From assembly GCA_000381585.1 (NCBI GenBank), contig KB906738.1, positions 434,001 to 498,000 on the forward strand: a DNA stretch of 64,000 nt. Direction: 5' to 3'. Position numbers and translations under genes: made by a program. The stretch comes from Acidobacteriaceae bacterium KBS 83. Its GTDB lineage: Bacteria; Acidobacteriota; Terriglobia; Terriglobales; Acidobacteriaceae. Positions 39,111 to 48,578 of this stretch are shown piece by piece (the first letter of the stretch is position 1; each line of letters begins with the position of its first letter). Below the pieces are notes generated by a model. It searched no databases. It was not told the origin of the DNA and saw only the letters and a list, made by a program, of their open reading frames with translations.

Positions 39111-41017
39111 TTGTAACTCCTTTGTGAAAGCGGGACGTACTCGAAGGTGAGCGGTTCCTTGTGAATCGCGGGCGACTGGTCCAAACCTTTCCATTCCCAG
39201 GCGGCTGTGTAGGCGAAATTCGCATCGTCGCGTTTCGCTTCACCGTCGGGCGTTTGGCTCTCCACGCGGAAGTGGCCGCCGCACGATTCAGTGCGTTGTA
39301 GCGCGTCGATGCACATGAGTTCGGCGAGTTCGAGGAAGTCGGAAATGCGGTTGGCCTTCTCGAGGCTCTGGTTGAGCTCTTCGCCTGTGCCGACGATACG
39401 AAGATTGTGCCAGAACTCGTCACGTAATTCCGGAATTCGAGCGAGCGCCTTGCGCAATCCTGCATCAGAACGGGCCATGCCACAGTCATCCCAAACAATC
39501 TTCCCGAGCTCTTTATGGAACGAATCGGGGCTGCGTTTCCCATTAACTCCCAGCAACTTGTCGATACGATCCTTAACCTCGGCCTTGGCGGCCTTGAACG
39601 CGCTGTCAGAGGTGCTTACAGGATCCAGTTTGTTGGCAGCAATGTAATCCGGCACGGTGGCCGGCAGGACGAAGTAGCCGTCGGCGAGACCTTGCATGAG
39701 CGCGCTGGCGCCCAGCCGGTTGGCGCCGTGGTCCGAGAAGTTCGCCTCTCCGCCAACGAACAGTCCGGGAATAGTCGACATCAGGTGATAGTCCACCCAC
39801 AATCCTCCCATCGTGTAGTGGGGAGCGGGATAGATGCGCATCGGTACTGTGTACGCATCGTCTCCGGTAATCCTTTCGTAAATCTCGAACAGGTTGCCGT
39901 ACTTCTCGCGGACTGTTTGCAGACCGAGCCGGTGAATCGCATCCGCAAAATCCAGGTATACCCCTTGGCCGTGCGGTCCAACGCCGCGCCCTTCGTCGCA
40001 GACTTCCTTGGCGTTTCGCGACGCGACGTCGCGAGGAACGAGGTTGCCAAAACTTGGGTATCGGTTCTCGAGGTAATAGTCGCGCTCATCTTCGGGAATA
40101 TCGTTTGGAGAGCGGGTGTCATGCTCCTTCTTAGGCACCCATACCCGTCCGTCATTCCGCAGCGACTCAGACATTAGTGTCAGCTTGGACTGAAAGCCGC
40201 TGCTCAGCGGAATGCAAGTCGGATGGATCTGGGTGAAACACGGATTCCCACAGAGGGCGCCGCGGCGATGGGCACGCCATATTGCGGTGCAGTTCGAAGC
40301 CTTGGCGTTCGTTGAGAGGTAGAAGACATTCGAATATCCTCCCGTTGCGAGCACAACAACATCCGCAGCGTGGCAATCCAGTTGGCCAGTCACCAAATCG
40401 CGCGTCACTATGCCTCGCGCTCTCCCCTTGACCAGGACTATGTCAAGCAGTTCACTCCGGAAATGCATCGTGACTGTCCCGGCGGCTATTTGCTCTTCGA
40501 GTGCCTGGTAAGCACCGAGCAACAGCTGCTGTCCCGTCTGGCCTCGCGCGTAGAAAGTTCGTTCGACTTGCACGCCGCCAAAGGAGCGATTGTCCAGAAG
40601 TCCGCCATACTCCCTCGCAAAAGGCACTCCTTGAGAGACGCACTGGTCGATGATGTTGGAGCTGACTTCTGCCAACCGATACACGTTAGCTTCACGGGCG
40701 CGATAGTCGCCGCCCTTGACCGTGTCCTTGAACAGGCGCAAAACGCTGTCGCCATCGTTGCGGTAGTTCTTGGCGGAGTTAATGCCACCTTGGGCTGCGA
40801 TCGAGTGGGCCCGGCGTGGCGTATCGTGATAGGAAAAGCAATGGACGTGGTACCCTTGTCGGCCGAGAGTAGCGGCGGCTGCCGCCCCTGCCAACCCCGC
40901 GCCCACTACGATGATCGAGTGTTTGCGGCGATTCGCGGGATTCACGAGCTTCATGTCGTAGCGGCACTTGTCCCACTTCTGCTCAATTGGACCTGAGGGT
41001 ATTCTTGCTTCCAACAT
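39107..41017 (-). CDS. sdhA: succinate dehydrogenase / fumarate reductase flavoprotein subunit
   Basis: 636 residues from the ATG at 41017 (GGGAG seven bases upstream). FAD-binding start [17 protein letters not shown] is followed by the covalent-flavin region [15 protein letters not shown] with the His. The substrate/catalytic segments include [14 protein letters not shown] and [13 protein letters not shown], and [30 protein letters not shown] contains the capping and catalytic Arg region. It oxidises succinate or, in reverse, reduces fumarate. The internal gaps versus E. coli SdhA fit the longer B-type/NON-canonical group that works with a single-subunit cytochrome b. Confidence 0.96.
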   Translation of the reverse strand: MLEARIPSGPIEQKWDKCRYDMKLVNPANRRKHSIIVVGAGLAGAAAAATLGRQGYHVHCFSYHDTPRRAHSIAAQGGINSAKNYRNDGDSVLRLFKDTVKGGDYRAREANVYRLAEVSSNIIDQCVSQGVPFAREYGGLLDNRSFGGVQVERTFYARGQTGQQLLLGAYQALEEQIAAGTVTMHFRSELLDIVLVKGRARGIVTRDLVTGQLDCHAADVVVLATGGYSNVFYLSTNAKASNCTAIWRAHRRGALCGNPCFTQIHPTCIPLSSGFQSKLTLMSESLRNDGRVWVPKKEHDTRSPNDIPEDERDYYLENRYPSFGNLVPRDVASRNAKEVCDEGRGVGPHGQGVYLDFADAIHRLGLQTVREKYGNLFEIYERITGDDAYTVPMRIYPAPHYTMGGLWVDYHLMSTIPGLFVGGEANFSDHGANRLGASALMQGLADGYFVLPATVPDYIAANKLDPVSTSDSAFKAAKAEVKDRIDKLLGVNGKRSPDSFHKELGKIVWDDCGMARSDAGLRKALARIPELRDEFWHNLRIVGTGEELNQSLEKANRISDFLELAELMCIDALQRTESCGGHFRVESQTPDGEAKRDDANFAYTAAWEWKGLDQSPAIHKEPLTFEYVPLSQRSYK

Positions 41018-41051
41018 TTCTGTGCTCCCTTCAATTAAATGCAACCAGCAA

Positions 41052-41807
41052 CTAGTGCAACCAGCCTGCCCAGACCGAAACCGGAACGGAGCTGAAGCCA
41101 AGAAAGACCACGACTGCGATCGCTCGCGAAGCGATCTTCAGTTGCTTTTCGTTGCGCGCAGTATTCCAGCCAAGGGTTTGCAGCATACTCCAGATCCCGT
41201 GGTCCAGGTGTAGGCAAAGCGCGCCCATCGCCACGATGTAGAAGAGGGCGACGGGCCAGACTTTGAAAGCTGCCGTCACATTCAGGTAAACGGCCAGATG
41301 TGTGAATTGCCCGGGGCGGAATCCTATTGCGCCAAGAGTCAGGTGAAGAAGATGAAAGATGATGAAGGCCACCACCAGAACTCCACCCCAGCGCATCATC
41401 CGCGCTGCGAACGTTGTTTCGACATTGCGTTTGACATCATATTTAACCGGGCGCGCAGCCCAGCTCATACGACTGAGCTGGACTGCGGCGGTGATGTGAA
41501 GAGCAACACAAATGAGCAGGACGGTTCGCACAATCCAGAGCAGTTGTCCATAGGCAAGCTCGGGTGATCCCACTTCCCGCAGGAACCGTGAGTAGGCGTT
41601 GATCTCGTCCGGACCGGAAAATATTTTAAGATTGCCCAGCATGTGCGCGACGACAAAGCCGACAAGCACGACACCAGTGACGGCCATGATGACTTTTTTC
41701 CCAATCATGGTGTGCCAGAATGCCAATGCGCCATGACTAACCGCCACTCTTTGCCGTGCCACATTGGCAGTAGAATGGACCGAAATCGAGTTCGTATTAC
41801 TTGCCAT
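41052..41807 (-). CDS. sdhC: succinate dehydrogenase cytochrome b subunit (B-type, single membrane subunit)
   Basis: 251 residues from the ATG at 41807 (GAGG five bases upstream). Five helices carry conserved His residues for two b haems: [56 protein letters not shown] and [11 protein letters not shown]. This is the Bacillus/Wolinella-type dihaem anchor (TIGR02046-like), not the separate SdhC/SdhD of E. coli. It connects SdhAB to the quinone pool. It is the first gene of sdhC-A-B-fumC and starts 26 bases after the malic enzyme stop. Confidence 0.94.
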   Translation of the reverse strand: MASNTNSISVHSTANVARQRVAVSHGALAFWHTMIGKKVIMAVTGVVLVGFVVAHMLGNLKIFSGPDEINAYSRFLREVGSPELAYGQLLWIVRTVLLICVALHITAAVQLSRMSWAARPVKYDVKRNVETTFAARMMRWGGVLVVAFIIFHLLHLTLGAIGFRPGQFTHLAVYLNVTAAFKVWPVALFYIVAMGALCLHLDHGIWSMLQTLGWNTARNEKQLKIASRAIAVVVFLGFSSVPVSVWAGWLH

Positions 41808-41833
41808 ATTTGCCTCGTTATTCTCAGCGTTCG

Positions 41834-43525
41834 TTACTCCAACGCGGTATAAGCGGGCGTCCACTGCGTCTTCAACACTCGTTTACGCAGTTCGTCCTCA
41901 CTGACTTCTGGAGCGACGGCGTCTTTTTGTGCCTGGATGCCAACCGCGATCGCAATATCCCTGGCGACCCGCCTGCTGTCTTTCAGGGGAGAAAGCAGGG
42001 ATGCGGAAGGATCTTTGAGGGCGGGCGAATTCGCGGCAAGCGCACGAGCTGCGGCCTGCATCATCGCGTCAGTAACCCGGCGAGCGCCAGAAGCGACAAT
42101 GGCAAGTCCCATTGCGGGAAAAATATGAACATTGTTGCATTGCGCGATGGTAATTTTGCGGCCGTTGTAGTTGACAGGTGCAAATGGAGAACCCGACGCG
42201 ACCAGAGCGCGTCCGTCGGTCCAACGAATCAGATCCTCTGCCGTTGCTTCGGATTTTGAGGTGGGATTTGACAGCGGAAAAATAATAGGACGCTCGACCT
42301 TTCGCGCCATTTCGCGAACAATTGGCTCAGAGAAAGCGCCGCCAACCGTGGAGAAACCGATCAGGGTTGTTGCATTGATTTTCCCGATCACATCGGCCAG
42401 GCCGATGTTTCCGTTGGAACTCCGGGGCCATCCGGCTACATTAATCTCAGGCCGGGCATAGACGCGCTGCTCCGAACTCAGGTCATTCCGGCCGGAATGT
42501 AAGAGACCGTCTTTGTCAACGATCCAGAAGCGGTTGCGGGCCTCGTCTTCGCTTAGTCCTTCGCTGATCATTGCCGCGCGTAGGCCATCAGCGACACCGA
42601 TTCCGGTCCCACCTGCCCCGAGCATGACGATCTGTTGCTCGTTCAAACTCTTTCCAGTCACGTTAACTGCACCTAGAACAGCTCCGAGAACGATCGCCGC
42701 TGTTACCTGGATGTCATCGTTGAAAGTCAGTAACTGGTCGCGATAACGCTGGAGAATTGGCCGGGCATGTGGAGTTGCAAAGTCTTCCCACTGCAGGCAT
42801 GTCTCAGGAAACTCCTGCTTCACCGCCTGAACGAACTGATCTACGAAGTCGAAATACGCCTGGCCGGTAATCCGTTCGTGACGCCAGCCGAGGTACTCAG
42901 GATCATTCAGTCGCTCCTTATTATTAGTGCCTACATCCAGGACGATCGGTAACGTTCGTTCCGGACGAATACCACCAATGCCCGTGTAGAGCGAGAGCTT
43001 GCCAATAGAGATCCCGAGCCCGCCTGCGCCCTGATCACCGATGCCCAGAATGCGTTCGCCATCGGTTACCACGATTACATCGACGTCTTTATTAGGGCGA
43101 TTCCGCAGAAGCTGCGGGATTGAGTCGCGCAAAGGGTATGGAATGAATAGTCCGCGAGGCCGTCGATAGATGTGGCTAAATTGTTCAATCGCCACCGCAA
43201 CCGTTGGGGTGTAAACCAGCGGTGTCATTTCTTCGATGTGGTCGACGAGAAGTCTGTAAAAGAGAACCTCGTTGGTGTCCTGGAGAGCGCGTAAGTAGAT
43301 ATGCCGCTCCAGCTCGTTGTCTTTTCTCTGGAAGGCCTCGTAAGCACGGACGGCCTGCTCATCAAGGGTTTCTACGTGTGGCGGCAGAAGCCCCTGCAGG
43401 CCAAATTCTGTACGCTCTTCCTCGGTGAATGCGGTGCCTTTGTTCAGACTTTGCCGATTGAGGAGATCCATACCTCTAGGAATATCCGACCGACTTGCTG
43501 ATGTGCTGGGGAGGGCTGTAACCAT
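41834..43525 (-). CDS. maeA: NAD-dependent malic enzyme
   Basis: 563 residues. Malic enzyme N-domain: TEFGLQGLLPPHVETLDEQ, then YTPTVAVAIEQFSHIYRRPRG with the catalytic Tyr region. VVTDGERILGIGDQGAGGLGIS is followed by the metal-binding FNDDIQVTAAIVLGA. The NAD domain has VMLGAGGTGIGVADGL and later HIFPAMGLAI. The size and motif set match SfcA/MaeA. It decarboxylates L-malate to pyruvate with NAD+. Gene order (poxB, maeA, then sdhC) places it to drain malate to pyruvate, which PoxB can oxidise. Confidence 0.96.
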   Translation of the reverse strand: MVTALPSTSASRSDIPRGMDLLNRQSLNKGTAFTEEERTEFGLQGLLPPHVETLDEQAVRAYEAFQRKDNELERHIYLRALQDTNEVLFYRLLVDHIEEMTPLVYTPTVAVAIEQFSHIYRRPRGLFIPYPLRDSIPQLLRNRPNKDVDVIVVTDGERILGIGDQGAGGLGISIGKLSLYTGIGGIRPERTLPIVLDVGTNNKERLNDPEYLGWRHERITGQAYFDFVDQFVQAVKQEFPETCLQWEDFATPHARPILQRYRDQLLTFNDDIQVTAAIVLGAVLGAVNVTGKSLNEQQIVMLGAGGTGIGVADGLRAAMISEGLSEDEARNRFWIVDKDGLLHSGRNDLSSEQRVYARPEINVAGWPRSSNGNIGLADVIGKINATTLIGFSTVGGAFSEPIVREMARKVERPIIFPLSNPTSKSEATAEDLIRWTDGRALVASGSPFAPVNYNGRKITIAQCNNVHIFPAMGLAIVASGARRVTDAMMQAAARALAANSPALKDPSASLLSPLKDSRRVARDIAIAVGIQAQKDAVAPEVSEDELRKRVLKTQWTPAYTALE

Positions 43526-43560
43526 ATGCGTATCCTTCGTTTCCTTTCAATTGATCGTTG

Positions 43561-45285
43561 TTAGCGAAACAGATTGACCTTAGCGAGATCGATAACTTCG
43601 TCGCCCCGCCCGCTGAGAACAGCCTTCAGCATGAAGAGGCTAAAGCCCTTCGCTTGCTCGTACGTGATGGTTGGAGGCATGGAGAGTTCCTGCCGCGAGA
43701 CCCGGACCTCAACCAATGCCGGGCCGTCGTGTTTGAGAGCTTGCGCGATCATAGGTTCTACCTGGTTGGGAGTTTCTGCTCGCAGACCGAGAAGACCCGC
43801 TCCCTCTGCGATCTTTGCGAAGTCCGGATTGCGTAAATCTGTTCCGTAATCCAGGATGCCGGCAGCCTTCATCTCCAGTTCGACAAAAGCCAACGAATCG
43901 TTTTTGAATACAATCACCTTCACAGGCAAAGTTTGCTGTTTTAGTGTGAGCAGGTCTCCCATGAGCATTGCGAAACCGCCATCACCCGACATTGAGATCA
44001 CCTGCCGCCCGGGATGGCTCATCTGTGCGCCGATGGCTTGCGGTAATGCGTTAGCCATCGATCCGTGTGTAAACGAACCCAGGAGTCTCCGTTTGCCATT
44101 CATCGTGAGATAGCGTGCAGCCCAGACCGTTGGAGTTCCCACATCGCAAGTGAAGATCGCGTCGTCGGTCGCGAGTTGATCAAGTACGCGAGCTACATAT
44201 TGAGGATGGATTGGCTTCTTGCCGGAATTGGGTGTGGCCAGGTCGTCCAGGTCCTTTCGCACTTTGCGATAGTGTTGGACTGAATCCTTCAAATGCGTTT
44301 CGTATTCGTTTTGCTTCAGCTTGGGCAGTAGAGATCGAAGCGTTGTCTTGATATCTCCCACGAAGCCGAAATCAACATTGCTGCGGCGCCCCAGTTGTTC
44401 GCCGCGGAGATCAATCTGGACAATCGTGGCGTCTTTGGGAAAGAACTGCTGGTACGGGAAGTCCGTGCCCAGCATCAGCAACACTTCGCAGTTCATCAAT
44501 GCGTGATAGCCGGAAGAAAATCCGAGTAGCCCGGTCATGCCCACATCGAACGGGTTGTCATACTCGATGAACTCTTTTCCGCGCATCGCGTGGACGATGG
44601 GAGCTTGTAACTTGCCGGCAAGCTCAATCAGCTCTTCATGGGCCCCGGCGCAACCCGCGCCACCAAGGATGGTTATTTTGTTCGCCCGATTCAACAGGAT
44701 CGCAAGGGTATTGATCTCGTCATCCGAGGGACACACGGAAGGCTTGGGCGGGGGAAAATGAAGCCGAGATACCTGCTCAACAACCTCTCGCATTGCCACG
44801 TCGCCCGGAATAGCAACTACAGCGACGCCGCGCCGTGAAATTGCATTTTGGATCGCGATTTCGAGCACGCGTGGCATCTGCTCAGGCTGGGAAACCAATT
44901 CGCAGTAGTGACTGCATTGCGCGAAGAGATGCTCTGGATTAGTCTCCTGAAAATATCCGCTGCCGATCTCGTTACTCGGGATCTGAGCCGCAATGGCAAG
45001 GACAGGAACGCGGCTCCGATGACAGTCGTACAGGCCATTAATGAGGTGCAAGTTTCCTGGACCGCAGCTTCCGGCGCACACGGCCAATTTGCCAGTGAGA
45101 TGGGCCTCGGCACCCGCGGCGAACGCTGCCGCCTCTTCATGGCGGACATGGACCCATTCAATCTCTCTGCGAGTGCGGATCGAATCCGTAATTCCGTTGA
45201 GCGAATCTCCGCTGACGCCGTAAACTCGCTTTACTCCTGATTTCACCAAAACATCTACAAGCAGGTCGGCCACTCTCTTAGCCAT
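43561..45285 (-). CDS. poxB: pyruvate dehydrogenase (quinone) / pyruvate oxidase, ThDP-dependent
   Basis: 574 residues from the ATG at 45285 (AAGGG with AAGAGAT spacing); the longer frame has no ribosome site. It has an N-terminal PYR domain (VYGVSGDSLNGITDSIR, VRHEEAAAFAAGAEAHLTG with the activating Glu), a central FAD-binding domain, and a C-terminal PP domain with the ThDP/Mg motif GDGGFAMLMGDLLTLKQ...NDS. The C-terminal tail (FMLKAVLSGRGDEVIDLAKVNL) corresponds to the lipid-activated membrane-binding segment of E. coli PoxB. It oxidises pyruvate to acetate and CO2, passing electrons to quinone. It is 35 bases upstream of the malic enzyme gene. Confidence 0.95.
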   Translation of the reverse strand: MAKRVADLLVDVLVKSGVKRVYGVSGDSLNGITDSIRTRREIEWVHVRHEEAAAFAAGAEAHLTGKLAVCAGSCGPGNLHLINGLYDCHRSRVPVLAIAAQIPSNEIGSGYFQETNPEHLFAQCSHYCELVSQPEQMPRVLEIAIQNAISRRGVAVVAIPGDVAMREVVEQVSRLHFPPPKPSVCPSDDEINTLAILLNRANKITILGGAGCAGAHEELIELAGKLQAPIVHAMRGKEFIEYDNPFDVGMTGLLGFSSGYHALMNCEVLLMLGTDFPYQQFFPKDATIVQIDLRGEQLGRRSNVDFGFVGDIKTTLRSLLPKLKQNEYETHLKDSVQHYRKVRKDLDDLATPNSGKKPIHPQYVARVLDQLATDDAIFTCDVGTPTVWAARYLTMNGKRRLLGSFTHGSMANALPQAIGAQMSHPGRQVISMSGDGGFAMLMGDLLTLKQQTLPVKVIVFKNDSLAFVELEMKAAGILDYGTDLRNPDFAKIAEGAGLLGLRAETPNQVEPMIAQALKHDGPALVEVRVSRQELSMPPTITYEQAKGFSLFMLKAVLSGRGDEVIDLAKVNLFR

Positions 45286-45544
45286 ATCTCTTCCCTTCTC
45301 GATAAGTCGACGACACTCGGAGCGGCCTACATTGTCGCCTTGTTTAATCGTTGAGGTGTCGTGTGCGTTCTTTGCAACCACTGCATAGTCCTACACGCTG
45401 ATGCTGCCTTCAGAATCAAGCTGTACGAGCGCCCCTGCCCCCATAAGCATTGGTTTTATTTTCAAAAACAACAACGGGCGTGCGACCAATGGTGATATCT
45501 TCCTTTCGTTGGATGAAGGCACGGTCTGCCTCTCCAATGGATGA

Positions 45545-45690
45545 ACAAGACGCCACTTTGCAACGCGACAGTACTGTTAATGATCGCCTGGCGATCAAAG
45601 CTACTCTCCGAACAGCATCTGCGGTTGGGGATCGATTATCGCCACAACGCAGTTGTCGGGCGTGAGATGTCCTTTTTCGCTACGCTTAGA
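45545..45690 (-). pseudogene. fragment of an isochorismatase-family hydrolase, frameshifted
   Basis: The minus strand reads HLTPDNCVVAIIDPQPQMLFGE and then a stop. Shifting frame at that point continues SSFDRQAIINSTVALQ. Joined, this is the N-terminal segment of YcaC-type cysteine hydrolases (catalytic Asp in the IID...QP motif), with a one-base frameshift. The rest of the protein, including the nucleophile Cys, is gone. Confidence 0.55.
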
Positions 45691-45880
45691 TGTTCCGTTT
45701 TTGAGACAATATTCATTACTCCGTTGGTTTGGTGCAGTTCCACTTTCAAAATCGCTCCTTGTAGTCGCTTGTACTGTCTCCCTTCGCAACGATTACGTCT
45801 CCGAGCAAAACTGCAGTGACGCGGCGATACTAGCAACGCTGGGGAGCGAAAATAAATTACATGTTCCTGTTAGAGGAGTC

Positions 45881-46050
45881 CTAAAGATTTATCACCCAAC
45901 GGACCAGGTCCATTGGATCTCCATTCATCGGAGAGAGCGGCAGGGCTACATTGGACCTCGCATCGCCGTCTGGGCCATTCTCCGCCCAAAGCCGCCCGCC
46001 ATGCGCCTCGACAATCGAGCGCGACACGGCCAAACCATCACGGTCAAGCC
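45881..46050 (-). pseudogene. C-terminal fragment of a sensor histidine kinase
   Basis: The minus strand reads DGLAVSRSIVEAHGGRLWAENGPDGDARSN and then VALPLSP up to a stop at 45881. This is the G2 box and last strand of a HATPase_c domain of a PAS-type kinase. Nothing of the H, N or G1 boxes precedes it, so only about 50 residues of a kinase remain. Confidence 0.6.
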
Positions 46051-46538
46051 CAGGAAACTTAGTCGGTCCGTCAACGATACTTGATCAACAGTTGACCAGA
46101 CGCCTTCGTCCAGCCGACAGGATTACTACCAATAAGTCGGCCAGTGTTTACAACTCCAATCTACCTGAACGTAAAACCGGCTATCCGGACAGTGCATGAG
46201 GGCGTCTACACCAACTCCTGGGTCGTCAGCAACTTGAAAGTGGACCAGCGATGAGCTGGTTCCGAGCATAGAGTTTCGTAACAGTCTCGAACGGACCCGG
46301 ATTTCAGTCAGATTTTTCGTGCTTACGCCAAACTTTGAGCCGTTGCCGAACTGTCGGCAGACCGTTCGGATGACTGTCAAACATGATCAAATCCCCCCGG
46401 CCAAGAAGTCCCTGCAGTTCAAGGAGATTGGGGGATTCGATATGTCTTTCGATTATGGCATTGCGAGTGCAGTAAGCACTGTCAGGACATACCAGGCCAC
46501 GGAACAAGATGGATCTTGTATGCACTAGGAGGATAACG

Positions 46539-46751
46539 ATGCGTTCTGAACTGGTCTTCGGGGCAATGACGCAGGTTCCAAATCGTCTTCTACTTGTCAA
46601 ACTCGCCTCCAAGGCGACCCGGATGCTACACAGGCCGAATAGTCGCATACAGGAAACGATGAACGACGTGTTTGAACGGTTTAGTCACGCTAACCCAAGA
46701 ACATGCGGGCCGGGCGCTGATAATGTGCAGATGCTCCATCGTGCTGCATAG
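46539..46751 (+). CDS. small RNA-polymerase-omega-like protein
   Basis: 70 residues from the ATG at 46539, preceded by an excellent AGGAGG six bases away. The sequence MRSELVFGAMTQVPNRLLLVKLASKATRMLH has the omega-type pattern N-R-x-L-L...A-x-K-A-T-R. It continues RPNSRIQETMNDVFERF. I recall very similar short proteins in acidobacterial genomes, some annotated as RNA polymerase omega subunit. Whether it joins core polymerase is not shown here. The next gene, 139 bases downstream on the same strand, encodes a sigma-like protein, so the pair may be a transcription-machinery module. Confidence 0.6.
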   Translation: MRSELVFGAMTQVPNRLLLVKLASKATRMLHRPNSRIQETMNDVFERFSHANPRTCGPGADNVQMLHRAA

Positions 46752-46890
46752 GATGACCTTCATTTGTATTGCATGTTTTTCAATGAAGTCATGGTTCCAA
46801 CCTGCATCAGGCTCAGCGTTCTGTTGTCTACGGCCAGATCTTTCTTCCAAGCACTGGACCAAATCACCACTAGGGGACGAAGAGGTATAT

Positions 46891-47457
46891 ATGCAAGCGC
46901 AACCGCAGATCACAGATGGAGGAGTTCCCCCGTACGCGGAGGCCGCCGACTTCGGCGAGGTATTCACGGAAGAGATGCACAGTCTGTACCTGCTTTCGTT
47001 CCTTCTCACCGCAGATAAGGACAAGGCTGAACAGTGTTTTATCGGCGGCCTAGGGGAGTGTCTCGAAGGAATAAGCGCGTTCATGGAATGGGCGCGTTTG
47101 TGGGCGCGGCGCGCAATTGTCAAACAGGCCATTCGGATGATCGGACCTGCTCCGGATAGCACGGAGCATTGGCCGCTCGTCAGTGTCAAAAACGCAGCGG
47201 TCGCCTCGCCCGACAACAATCTTTTGGCCGCCGTTGTTTCCCTCTCTGCCTTTGAACGGTTCGTCTTCGTGATGTCGATTCTCGAAAGGATGTCAGACGG
47301 TGATTGCCTTAGTCTTCTGAGATGCTCGCGGCGGGAACTCGATCTAGCCCGTGAGCTCGCTGTGAGATTCCTTGCAACGACTGACACCGGCAGCGACTAT
47401 CTTCACGAAGCATTGCATGCATGGCGAATGTTTCTGATCTCGCCGCAATTAGCGTGA
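46891..47457 (+). CDS. divergent sigma-70/ECF-like protein
   Basis: 188 residues from the ATG at 46891 (GAGG five bases upstream); the open frame upstream is not supported. Residues about 25-75 resemble sigma region 2 (FTEEMHSLYLLSFLLTADKDKAEQCF, then a helical FMEWARLWARRAIVKQA). Residues about 130-175 resemble region 4 (LSAFERFVFVMSILERMSDGDCLSLL, RCSRRELDLARELAVRF). The DNA-contacting residues of ordinary ECF factors are poorly kept. I associate this family with Acidobacteriota. It may be a promoter-specificity factor or an adaptor; no anti-sigma gene is adjacent. Confidence 0.6.
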   Translation: MQAQPQITDGGVPPYAEAADFGEVFTEEMHSLYLLSFLLTADKDKAEQCFIGGLGECLEGISAFMEWARLWARRAIVKQAIRMIGPAPDSTEHWPLVSVKNAAVASPDNNLLAAVVSLSAFERFVFVMSILERMSDGDCLSLLRCSRRELDLARELAVRFLATTDTGSDYLHEALHAWRMFLISPQLA

Positions 47458-47866
47458 ATCAGGCTCACAAGCACGAAACAGCGCAAAGTCGATGGTCTGG
47501 AGAGCGGCTGGCCGAATAAGCACAAGCATTTCAATTCGTCATCGACAATTCGGGTTGTGTGATGGCGTGCCGGCCCACAACAGAGGAACTATTTAAGATC
47601 TGCAACGTGCAGCACACATGGAAGGAGGAGAGGAGAGGAGAGGAGATTAACGATAAGCCTGAAGATACATCGGCGGGTTGTAGATGGCATGGTGATCCCA
47701 TGGACGCCGCCATCACCATAGCTTGGCCCGAAACGTTTGCAGATGCCTACGTCAATCAATCGATGCTTCACAGGAAACCTCCGGCTACCAGTGCAGGGTC
47801 TGCAACAGTATCCATTGCAGTTAGCCCGCCTTCTGACCGTTGCGCCGGCAACAGCAGCGTTTATGT
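47458..47866. other. intergenic region between the sigma-like gene and the K+ channel
   Basis: About 410 bases between convergent genes. It contains the GGAGA pentanucleotide repeat listed separately. A long plus-strand frame crosses it but is antisense to the channel gene and has no motif. Confidence 0.4.
47627..47646. repeat. pentanucleotide tandem repeat (GGAGA)
   Basis: Four uninterrupted copies of GGAGA. Each copy resembles a Shine-Dalgarno core, but no supported start codon follows at the right distance. Such a repeat is prone to slippage. Confidence 0.6.
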
Positions 47867-48391
47867 TTATTCCGTTTCTACTGGTTCGGCCAACTCTGTG
47901 CTGCGGATCCGGCCGTCTTGGTATGTCTGTGATGCCGGCTGCTCGAACGATTTTTCCAGATCATTTTCTTCATCGCGCTCAACAAGCCGGGTCACAATTG
48001 CAAACAGCAAACTGGCGGAGACCCCACACATCAACACGCCAGTAAGACTCTCCACCGGGCCTAGTGCTCGCCACGTCGGCGGGAGAATCAGATCTCCATA
48101 GCCGACCGTCGAATAACTGGTTACCGAAAAGTAAAAAGCGGACTCCCAGAATAGAAAACATTTCCACCGGAAAAAGCAGGCCCACAGCAGGATCTCCGAC
48201 ATGTGCAGGCAGACAATCAGACTGGTGAACCGCACCACGAGAACTGCGGCGCGCACTAAGCCAAACCGACGAATATTTTTGGCCAAGTGAGTTCTCGCCC
48301 ACAATACGAGCGCAGCCATCCCCGCGCTCTGCATCACAAGTGTGAGCAGTACCAAAACGGTCCCTGCGCAGAATCGGACTCCGATAGCCAT
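47867..48391 (-). CDS. two-pore-loop-type ion channel, potassium-selective filter
   Basis: 174 residues. Hydrophobic segments at about 5-30, 45-65 and 110-135 surround the pore helix and filter SVTSYSTVGYGDLILP. The TVGYGD sequence is the potassium selectivity filter. The cytosolic tail (VERDEENDLEKSFEQPAS) is short, with no RCK/TrkA domain, so it is a small KcsA/Ion_trans_2-type channel. It starts four bases after a 60-residue ORF with which it probably forms a transcript. Its physiological role may be membrane potential or osmotic control. Confidence 0.85.
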   Translation of the reverse strand: MAIGVRFCAGTVLVLLTLVMQSAGMAALVLWARTHLAKNIRRFGLVRAAVLVVRFTSLIVCLHMSEILLWACFFRWKCFLFWESAFYFSVTSYSTVGYGDLILPPTWRALGPVESLTGVLMCGVSASLLFAIVTRLVERDEENDLEKSFEQPASQTYQDGRIRSTELAEPVETE

Positions 48392-48395
48392 GGCG

Positions 48396-48578
48396 TCAGG
48401 TCATCCGAATTTTTCGACCTGGAACGTCGGTATCAACATGATCGTAGGTGCGCGAGGATTCCATGTCGGCATACTCTGTCAACGCGCGGATGGCCTTTCT
48501 CTGCGCTCGCCTCGGGCTCACGATGAGTAACGCGACTACAGAAGCAACCGCCATTGTGAAATGCACTAAGTTGGCCAT
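48396..48578 (-). CDS. small membrane protein upstream of the K+ channel
   Basis: 60 residues from an ATG with AAGGA four bases upstream. An N-terminal helix (VHFTMAVASVVALLIV) is followed by a basic stretch (SPRRAQRKAIRAL) and a polar acidic tail. The four-base gap to the channel gene suggests co-translation. It might be an accessory or leader protein for the channel. No family is recognised. Confidence 0.45.
   Translation of the reverse strand: MANLVHFTMAVASVVALLIVSPRRAQRKAIRALTEYADMESSRTYDHVDTDVPGRKIRMT

Larger units (their letters stand above)
45286..46538. other. gene-poor region with decayed genes
   Basis: About 1.25 kb upstream of poxB, mostly non-coding. It contains the isochorismatase-like and histidine-kinase fragments listed separately. 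A minus-strand frame (46304-46648) has protein-like composition but overlaps the start of the omega-like gene and shows no motif. The promoter for poxB should lie near 45300-45400. Confidence 0.45.

Noticed and set aside
47559-48101. Plus-strand ORF (180 codons) including the GGAGA repeat
   Set aside because: Antisense to the K+ channel, whose selectivity filter is intact; low-complexity start.
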